From NCBI RefSeq assembly GCF_001044395.1, contig NZ_JANU01000042.1:1-64000 (forward strand): DNA of 64,000 nucleotides, given 5' to 3'. The notes beneath the pieces are model-generated. The model was not told the DNA's origin and ran no database searches. It saw nothing but the letters and a program-made list of their open reading frames with translations. This DNA comes from Caenimonas sp. SL110 (GTDB lineage: Bacteria > Pseudomonadota > Gammaproteobacteria > Burkholderiales > Burkholderiaceae_C). This document shows, piece by piece, positions 58,380 to 64,000 of the stretch. The translations under genes and the position numbers were made by a program. Within the stretch, counting starts at the first letter, position 1; each line of letters begins with the position of its first letter.

Positions 58380-58880
58380 CTAGTCGCGACCCAGGCTTCT
58401 GACTTTTTCTGCGAGGCGTTGTTGCACGGTGGCGGAAACGAACTTGTCCACCTCGCCGCCCAGCACCGCAATTTCGCGCACGAAGGTGCTGCTGATGAAC
58501 TGGAACTTGTCGCTGGGCGTGAGGAACACCGTTTCCACGTCTGGCATCAGGCTGCGGTTCATGCCGGCCAGCTGGAATTCGTAGTCGAAGTCGGTGACGG
58601 CCCGCAGTCCCCGGACCATTGCCTTGCCGCCTCGCGCCACCACGAAATCGCGCAGCAGGCCCGAAAAGCTTTCGACGGTGACCTGCTCGTAAGGCTCGGA
58701 GACGACCTTGGCCATCTCGATGCGCTCCTGCAGCGTGAACATGGCTTTTTTGTGGTGGCCCGCCGCGACCGCGACGATCACCTTGTCAAAAAGCTGGATG
58801 GCACGCCGGATCACATCTTCATGGCCCAGCGTCATGGGATCGAAGGTCCCGGGATAGACGGCGATTACGTTGGTGGCCAT
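58380..58880 (-). CDS. coaD: Phosphopantetheine adenylyltransferase
   Basis: The 166-residue enzyme performs the fourth step of CoA synthesis. It has the nucleotidyltransferase motif YPGTFDPMTLGHEDVI at the start, RGLRAVTDFDYEFQ and the ISSTFVRE motif. The start is ATG 58880 (MATNVIAVYPG) with GAGACAACC upstream; the longer frame to 58961 is rejected. It follows rsmD on the same strand, the classical order. Confidence 0.96.
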   Translation of the reverse strand: MATNVIAVYPGTFDPMTLGHEDVIRRAIQLFDKVIVAVAAGHHKKAMFTLQERIEMAKVVSEPYEQVTVESFSGLLRDFVVARGGKAMVRGLRAVTDFDYEFQLAGMNRSLMPDVETVFLTPSDKFQFISSTFVREIAVLGGEVDKFVSATVQQRLAEKVRSLGRD

Positions 58881-58923
58881 GGTTGTCTCCAGAGCGGGCG
58901 GGGGCACAATTTGTTGCAGTGCA

Positions 58924-59496
58924 TTATGACGTGCGCCGCAGAAGGTGCGCATGCACCGCACCAGCCTTCACATGTCGCACTTGCGTCAGGCCAAAAGGCT
59001 CCAGTCGCGCGTCGTCCCAGGCGGTGGATGCCTCCAGGTAGATTGCACCGTCGGGCTTGATGGCGCTGGCTGCAGGCTTGAGCGCCTTGCTCCACAGGTC
59101 GGATTCAAAGGGCGGATCCAGAAGGACGAGGTCCATCGACGAGGGCGCGAGCCGCCCTAGCGCCGTGAGGCCGTTGCCGCGCTCGATGTGCACGGTCGTG
59201 GCCGCCAGCTTGGTTTGCAAGGAACGAAGTTGCGCGACGAGCTGCGGGTCCTGCTCCACGAGCAACACATCCACCGCGCCGCGCGAGGCCGCTTCAAACC
59301 CGAGCGCGCCGGTTCCTGCGAATGCATCGATGCAGCGCCATCCGGTGAGGTCCTGGCCGAGCCAGTTGAAGAGGGTTTCCCGGACGCGATCCGGCGTGGG
59401 CCGAAGGCCGGGCTTGTCGAGAACCGCAAGCCTTGTGCGCTTCCATTGGCCGCCGATGATCCGGATTTCGTGAGGAGGGATGCCCTGCTTTTTCAT
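58924..59496 (-). CDS. rsmD: 16S rRNA (guanine(966)-N(2))-methyltransferase RsmD
   Basis: The 190-residue SAM-dependent methyltransferase shows IRIIGGQWKRTRLAVLD, the LRPTPDRVRETLFNWL segment, the SAM loop CIDAFAGTGALGFEAASRG and the catalytic DPPF (VLLDPPFES). It modifies G966 of 16S rRNA. The start at 59496 (MKKQGIPPHEIRII) fits the family. A 263-base region with a terminator and a palindrome separates it from the M16 gene upstream. Confidence 0.94.
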   Translation of the reverse strand: MKKQGIPPHEIRIIGGQWKRTRLAVLDKPGLRPTPDRVRETLFNWLGQDLTGWRCIDAFAGTGALGFEAASRGAVDVLLVEQDPQLVAQLRSLQTKLAATTVHIERGNGLTALGRLAPSSMDLVLLDPPFESDLWSKALKPAASAIKPDGAIYLEASTAWDDARLEPFGLTQVRHVKAGAVHAHLLRRTS

Positions 59497-59530
59497 GGCG
59501 TGCAGCTTAAGCCCAAACCTGCGCGCAAAA

Positions 59531-59565
59531 CAAAATGCCGGGGCCGCTTGAAGCGACCCCGGCAT
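59531..59565. terminator. Long hairpin terminator between M16 gene and rsmD, probably bidirectional
   Basis: AAATGCCGGGG (59531-59541) pairs perfectly with CCCCGGCATTT (59555-59565), with an inner CGC/GCG stem. On the minus strand it is followed by TTTTGTTTTG, on the plus strand by TTTCTTGTTTTT after a short spacer. It should end transcription of the M16 pair before rsmD. Confidence 0.8.
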
Positions 59566-59683
59566 TTCCCCATTTCTTGTTTTTCAGAGCATCTACTAAC
59601 TTGAACCCCGGCACCGCATTGAAGGGCACCGATCGTGTGACAGCGATAGACGGATTTTCGACCGCCTGAGACCCTTCGTGTTG

Positions 59684-59713
59684 CCAACCCCTGTCAACGT
59701 TGACAGGGGTTGG
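59684..59713. repeat. Perfect 30-bp palindrome downstream of the M16 gene
   Basis: CCAACCCCTGTCAAC (59684-59698) is directly followed by its exact reverse complement GTTGACAGGGGTTGG (59699-59713). The core TGTCAACGTTGACA is operator-like. No T-run follows on either strand. It lies 46 bases beyond the M16 stop and 190 bases upstream of rsmD. The rest of 59566-59683 has no gene I recognise; short open frames there look random. Confidence 0.8.
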
Positions 59714-59759
59714 TCGTAAAAAAGTGCCCGAATCACACTGCTCTATCCTTTAGCCTCAT

Positions 59760-61127
59760 TCAACGCGGGGCCGCCGCTGCGCCCACCGTGACCGTCACCA
59801 TCCGTTGCGGCTGCAACTTGCGCGCGAATGCGGCCTTGATGTCAGCCGCTGTGATGCGCTGCATGTTGGCCGTCCAGGTGTCGAGGTAGTCGAGCGGCAA
59901 ATCGTTCCAGGCGATGTTTGCAATGTTGTCCAGCAGCTTGCGATTGCTGTCGATCAGCAGCGGAAAGCCGCCAATCAGGTTGTCTTTCGCGGCCTTGAGC
60001 TCCTGCGGCGTGGGGCCGTCTGCGATGAACTTCGCCACCGCATCCTGCGCCACCTTCACGGCTTGCGCCGCCTGGTCCGGACGCGTCTGCAGTCCCACGG
60101 TGAACGCGCCCGCGTGAAGGCCGGGTGCGAAATAGCTGTAGACGCTGTAGCTCAGCCCGCGCTTTTCGCGAACTTCATCGGCCAGCCGTGAAACGAGGCC
60201 CCCGCCGCCGAGCACATAGTTGCCCAGCACGATCGCGAAGTGATCCGGATCATTGCGCTTGTAGCCGGGCTGGCCGATCAGCACATGCGCCTGAGCGGAA
60301 GAAAACGGCACGTCACGCACGACGGGCGCCGTGAGCGGCTGGACTTCGGTGACTGCAGGCAAGGCATCGCAGCGGCCCGCTGCGGGAAGGCGCGCCAGAA
60401 TCGAAGTCACGATCGAATCGGCCTGCGCACGATTCACGGCGCCCACGACGCTGACCTTGGCACGGCAGGCCTGAACGAGTCCGTACATCTGCCTCATGTC
60501 CTCGACGCTGATCTTTGCCAGCGTTGCTTCGGTCGTGTCGTGTCCATAGGGATGGCTGCCGTACACCGCTGCGCTGAAGGCGCGGTTCGCGAGCGTTGCC
60601 GGCTTGGTATTGGCCTCACGGATTGACGCCGCCATCCGCTGGCGCTCGCGCTGCCAGATCGCTTCGGGAAACGAGGGTTCGCCCATCTGCCGCGCCGCCA
60701 ATGCCACCGCCTTTGGAAGGATCTCCGGGTAGTTGAGCGTTCGCAGCGAAAAGCTCATGCGGTCGGCCCCGGCGCTCGCACCGAAACCCGCGCCCAGATC
60801 GGCCCAGGCTTCGCCCAGCTGGTTTTCGTCCAGGGCGGGTTCATTGCCGCGCGCGGCAACGCCCTTGGAGATCATGCCGGCGGTGACGCTGGCCAGACCC
60901 GCCTTGTCTGCAGGTTGGCGGCGCGAACCTGCATCGAACTCCAGTCGCACGTCCACCATCGGCAAGGTGGGGCTCTCGACGAGATAGACCTTCGCGCCGC
61001 TGGGCTGCACCCAGTGCTGGATCGGGATCGCGGCCCATGCCTGCGATGCGAGTGTCGACATTGCAACGAGAACCGCGGCAGATGCGGCCTTCAGGCCTGA
61101 AGAGAATTTGATGGGTGTGTTGCGCAT
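59760..61127 (-). CDS. M16 peptidase-family subunit without zinc motif
   Basis: The 455-residue exported protein has a signal peptide (VLVAMSTLASQAWA) and two M16 halves, but the HxxEH zinc motif is missing where expected (KAGLASVTAGMISKG). The REKRGLSYSVYSYF segment with the conserved Arg and Tyr of the partner subunit is intact. It is therefore most likely the non-catalytic, substrate-binding partner of the zinc-bearing neighbour encoded 15 bases upstream. Together they would form a periplasmic peptidase like the bacterial two-subunit M16B enzymes. Confidence 0.9.
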   Translation of the reverse strand: MRNTPIKFSSGLKAASAAVLVAMSTLASQAWAAIPIQHWVQPSGAKVYLVESPTLPMVDVRLEFDAGSRRQPADKAGLASVTAGMISKGVAARGNEPALDENQLGEAWADLGAGFGASAGADRMSFSLRTLNYPEILPKAVALAARQMGEPSFPEAIWQRERQRMAASIREANTKPATLANRAFSAAVYGSHPYGHDTTEATLAKISVEDMRQMYGLVQACRAKVSVVGAVNRAQADSIVTSILARLPAAGRCDALPAVTEVQPLTAPVVRDVPFSSAQAHVLIGQPGYKRNDPDHFAIVLGNYVLGGGGLVSRLADEVREKRGLSYSVYSYFAPGLHAGAFTVGLQTRPDQAAQAVKVAQDAVAKFIADGPTPQELKAAKDNLIGGFPLLIDSNRKLLDNIANIAWNDLPLDYLDTWTANMQRITAADIKAAFARKLQPQRMVTVTVGAAAAPR

Positions 61128-61142
61128 GACTTTCAGCCCGTT

Positions 61143-62549
61143 CTAGTGGCGAAGGCCCGCTGGGGGCGTGCGCGGTTTGCGATTGGGATCGACCGGCTGC
61201 GGCCGCAGGATGCCCACGGTCAACTGGTCGTCACCAAAGTACTTCGCCGCCACGGCCCTGACCTGTGCAGCAGTGATCGCGCGAAGGCGCTGGATCAGGC
61301 GCTCGTCGGCGTCGAGCGGCAGTTGCTGTATCCAGTAGCTACCGAGTTCGCGCGCCTGGTTCATGACCGAGTCGCGCTTGTAGACCTGCGCAGAAATCCA
61401 CTGCGTCTTCACGCGACTGAGTTCGGCTTCGCTGATGCCGTCGCGTGCGACCTTGGCGACTTCTGCGCGCAAGGCAGCTTCGACCTGTTCGGGCGTCTTG
61501 CCCGGTGCAGGCACGCCGTCGAGCGTGAACAGCTGCGGGCCGCGGCCCCACAAACCGTTGCCTGCGCCGACGCTGTCGGCAACCCGGTCCGGACCCTGCG
61601 TCAACGCGCGGTCCAGGCGTGCGCCGGAGTAGCCATCGAGCACAGCAGCGAGCACCGTGAGCGCGAGCGCATCGTCATTGCTCGGGCTTGCGTCAAACGA
61701 CGTGAGCTGCGGCGCCTTGAACGCGAGTGCTACATAGGCCTGGTCCGCCGGTGCCTTGAACTCCAGGCGCCGCACACCGACCTGCTCGGGTTCGATGCGC
61801 GGCTTGCGCCCCGGCACAGGACGCGCAGGGATACCGCCGTAGTATTTCTGCGCAAGACGCCGCACCTGTGCGGGATCGACATCGCCGGCAACGACGATGA
61901 CTGCATTGCCCGGCACATACCAGCGCTTGTAGAAGTCACGAGCATCCTGCGCGGTCATCGCATCGAGATCGCTCATCCAGCCGATGATGGGCCTGCGATA
62001 CGGCGACGACTGATACACCGTGGCGTTGAGTGCTTCCCACATCAAGGAGCGCGGTTCATCTTCGGTGCGCATGCGGCGCTCTTCCTTCACCACTTCCAGT
62101 TCGCGCTTGAACTCGTCGTCAGGCCACTGGTTGTTCGCAAACCGGTCGGCCTCCAGCTTCATCACGTCTTCGAGCTTGTTGGCCGGAATCTGCTGGTAGT
62201 AGCTGGTCGCATCGTGCATCGTGAACGCGTTCTCCTGTCCGCCCAGGGCTGCAACGCGTTTTGAAAATTCATTGGGCTTGAGCTGTTTCGTGCCCTTGAA
62301 AAGCATGTGCTCGAGCATGTGAGCCAGGCCGGAGGAGCCATCGACCTCATCCATGGCCCCTACGCGCAGCCACACCATGTGGACGGCGGTTGGCGCTCGC
62401 TTGTCCGGCTTGACGATCAGCGTGAACCCGTTGTCGAGCTTGAATTGCTCGGTACGCGGTGGAGATGCCTGCGCAAGCGCCGATGGCGCAAATGCAAGAG
62501 GCAAAAGCAGGGAAAGGCCACAGAGGGCGAGTTGCAAGGTGCGTTTCAT
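61143..62549 (-). CDS. M16 family zinc peptidase (catalytic subunit)
   Basis: The 468-residue exported zinc protease has a signal peptide (LALCGLSLLLPLAFAPSALA), the inverted zinc motif HMLEH in SSGLAHMLEHMLFKGTK, and the downstream Glu in VVKEERRMRTEDEPRS. Its C-terminal half carries no second motif, as usual. It probably degrades peptides in the periplasm with the next gene product. The start at 62549 gives the signal peptide; TTG at 62579 would add ten residues. It is divergent from ftsY, whose ATG is at 62579. Confidence 0.92.
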   Translation of the reverse strand: MKRTLQLALCGLSLLLPLAFAPSALAQASPPRTEQFKLDNGFTLIVKPDKRAPTAVHMVWLRVGAMDEVDGSSGLAHMLEHMLFKGTKQLKPNEFSKRVAALGGQENAFTMHDATSYYQQIPANKLEDVMKLEADRFANNQWPDDEFKRELEVVKEERRMRTEDEPRSLMWEALNATVYQSSPYRRPIIGWMSDLDAMTAQDARDFYKRWYVPGNAVIVVAGDVDPAQVRRLAQKYYGGIPARPVPGRKPRIEPEQVGVRRLEFKAPADQAYVALAFKAPQLTSFDASPSNDDALALTVLAAVLDGYSGARLDRALTQGPDRVADSVGAGNGLWGRGPQLFTLDGVPAPGKTPEQVEAALRAEVAKVARDGISEAELSRVKTQWISAQVYKRDSVMNQARELGSYWIQQLPLDADERLIQRLRAITAAQVRAVAAKYFGDDQLTVGILRPQPVDPNRKPRTPPAGLRH

Positions 62550-62578
62550 AGAATCCTGTGATTCTAGAAACCTTATCA

Positions 62579-63655
62579 ATGTTCAGTTTCTTCCGAAAAA
62601 AGCCTGCAGCCACACCCGCCCCAACGCCGGCACCTGCGGCTTTTTCCACATCTCCATCCAGCGCGCCGCCCCCGGGTTACCCGTCCGGCGGCGGACTCAT
62701 CGGCAGTGCGCTGGTGCAGCCGATGGAGATTCCGGTCCCCGCGCCGATCGCGCCAGAGCGCCAGCGCTGGGTCGACAAGCTGAGCGCCGGGCTGCGCAAG
62801 ACCTCGACGGGCATCGCCCAGGTCTTCACCGGCGGCCAGATCGACGACCAGCTCTACGAAGAACTCGAATCTGCGCTGCTCATGGCCGACACCGGCGTCA
62901 GGGCCACCCAGCATCTGCTGGATGAAGTCAAGCGGCGCGTGCAGGCCAGTGGCGCCACGCGGCCCGTGCAGGTCAAGAACATATTGATCGATTCGCTCAC
63001 GCAGCTCTTGAAGCCGCTGGAAAAGCCGCTGGTCATCGGCGAATTCAAGCCCACCATCATCATGGTCGCTGGTGTCAACGGCGCGGGCAAGACCACCTCG
63101 ATCGGCAAGCTCACCAAACATCTCGCCGATGAAGGCGCATCGGTGCTGCTCGCGGCAGCCGACACCTTCCGCGCGGCCGCACGCGAACAGCTCGCTGTAT
63201 GGGCAGACCGCAACACGGTGGAGATCGTGAGCCAGGCGGGCGGCGATCCGGCTGCGGTCACGTTCGATGCGGTCAGTGCCGGCAAGGCGCGCGGCAAGGA
63301 CGTGGTGCTGGTCGACACGGCAGGCCGCCTGCCCACGCAGCTTCACCTGATGGAAGAACTGCGCAAGATCAAGCGCGTGGTTCAAAAAGCCGATCCAACG
63401 GCGCCTCATGAAGTGCTGCTGGTCATCGACGGCAACACCGGCCAGAACGCACTGGCCCAGGTGCGCTCGTTCGACGAAGCGCTAGGCCTCACGGGCCTCA
63501 TCATCACCAAGCTCGACGGCACCGCCAAAGGCGGCGTGCTCGCAGCCATCGCCCAGGAAAAGCCCGTGCCGGTGTACTTCATCGGCGTCGGCGAGACGCT
63601 GGAAGACCTAGAAACCTTTAACGCGCGCGAGTTCGCCCTCGCCCTACTGCAATGA
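62579..63655 (+). CDS. ftsY: Signal recognition particle receptor FtsY
   Basis: The 358-residue GTPase docks the ribosome-SRP complex at the membrane. The N-terminus ([20 protein letters not shown]) is short and Ala/Pro-rich, lacking the long acidic domain of E. coli. The NG domain has the P-loop [33 protein letters not shown] and [10 protein letters not shown]. The start at 62579 is preferred over GTG 62558. selD overlaps its stop by four bases. Confidence 0.96.
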   Translation: MFSFFRKKPAATPAPTPAPAAFSTSPSSAPPPGYPSGGGLIGSALVQPMEIPVPAPIAPERQRWVDKLSAGLRKTSTGIAQVFTGGQIDDQLYEELESALLMADTGVRATQHLLDEVKRRVQASGATRPVQVKNILIDSLTQLLKPLEKPLVIGEFKPTIIMVAGVNGAGKTTSIGKLTKHLADEGASVLLAAADTFRAAAREQLAVWADRNTVEIVSQAGGDPAAVTFDAVSAGKARGKDVVLVDTAGRLPTQLHLMEELRKIKRVVQKADPTAPHEVLLVIDGNTGQNALAQVRSFDEALGLTGLIITKLDGTAKGGVLAAIAQEKPVPVYFIGVGETLEDLETFNAREFALALLQ

Positions 63656-64000
63656 CCGAACCACGCCTGACCTCGCTTTCCCACGGTGGAGGCTGCGGCT
63701 GCAAGATCGCCCCCGGTGTGCTGTCTGAAATCCTCAAGGGCACGGCGCGCATGCCGATGCCCAAGGAGCTGCTGGTCGGCATCGAAACCGCCGATGACGC
63801 GGCGGTCTACCAGCTCAATGACGAACAGGCGCTGATCGCCACCACCGACTTCTTCATGCCCATCGTTGACGATCCGTTCGACTTCGGGCGCATCGCAGCA
63901 ACCAACGCGATCTCCGATGTCTATGCGATGGGGGGCCGGCCGATCATGGCGCTCGCGCTGGTCGGCATGCCGATCAATGTGCTCAGCACGGCCACCATAG
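63652..64000 (+). CDS. selD: Selenide, water dikinase SelD (N-terminal part, cut by window edge)
   Basis: 116 codons are visible to the right edge. SelD makes selenophosphate from selenide and ATP for selenocysteine and selenouridine. The N-terminal catalytic motif [13 protein letters not shown] has cysteine at the Sec/Cys position, and the family segments [35 protein letters not shown] and [15 protein letters not shown] follow. It is coupled to ftsY (ATGA at 63652-63655). It implies selenium metabolism elsewhere in the genome. Confidence 0.94.
   Translation, partial: MTEPRLTSLSHGGGCGCKIAPGVLSEILKGTARMPMPKELLVGIETADDAAVYQLNDEQALIATTDFFMPIVDDPFDFGRIAATNAISDVYAMGGRPIMALALVGMPINVLSTATI

Noticed and set aside
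59493-59687. 64-codon minus-strand open frame between the M16 gene and rsmD
   Set aside because: Spans the terminator hairpin, has no ribosome site, and the product is Arg/Cys-rich without a motif.

Overview
The window reads as chromosomal DNA of a high-GC betaproteobacterium of the order Burkholderiales, most likely family Comamonadaceae. The basis is the protein style throughout, the lig/pmd-type protocatechuate 4,5-cleavage operon, and housekeeping blocks such as hrcA/nadK-recN-rapZ and lolB-ispE-tRNA-Gln-prs-rplY-pth. No database search was run, so the family assignment is an inference. No rRNA, CRISPR array, transposase or integrase was found, and no gene-free stretch exceeds 300 bases.

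Positions 1-34600 are mostly accessory metabolism and surface biology. (a) 1-5356, minus strand: a type I secretion ATPase, its periplasmic adaptor, and a giant repeat adhesin cut by the left edge. (b) 5635-14416: an oxidoreductase, a LysR regulator and a plus-strand operon for the protocatechuate 4,5-cleavage pathway: ligJ, ligK, ligI, ligA, ligB and ligC, with a periplasmic-binding-fold protein lacking a signal peptide at the head and an aldo/keto reductase at the end. (c) 14417-16873: two tandem Calx-beta-like proteins sharing a 76-residue N-terminal module I cannot name. (d) 17013-23622: dadA-like oxidase, a HipBA toxin-antitoxin pair, a DOPA-dioxygenase-like enzyme, an F420-type reductase and a LysR regulator. 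(e) 23629-34582: an eight-gene minus-strand operon (glyoxalase-fold protein, SDR, TRAP transporter, epimerase-like protein, ABM protein, 3-hydroxyacyl-CoA dehydrogenase, thiolase). It diverges from a hotdog-type hydratase plus CoA-transferase pair and is followed by an IclR regulator. This looks like a complete uptake, CoA-activation and beta-oxidation route for an unidentified carboxylate. Similar dyad sites occur upstream of the regulator and in the divergent promoter region.

Positions 34665-49691 are core genome: tRNA-Ile2, hrcA, nadK, recN, rapZ, mutY, a dynamin-like GTPase overlapping mutY, mutM, a TPR lipid-envelope-type protein, lolB, ispE, tRNA-Gln, prs, rplY, pth, a small secreted protein and a YfhL-type ferredoxin.

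Positions 49751-58350 are a co-directional operon-like set: a Dpp/Opp-type ABC importer (two permeases, two ATPases, binding protein), an amidase, a TTC38-like TPR protein and an alpha/beta hydrolase. It appears to capture and hydrolyse an amide or peptide-like compound, and it sits between the ferredoxin and coaD. Positions 58380-64000 return to core genome: coaD, rsmD, two M16 peptidase-family subunits (one with and one without the zinc motif), ftsY and the start of selD at the right edge.
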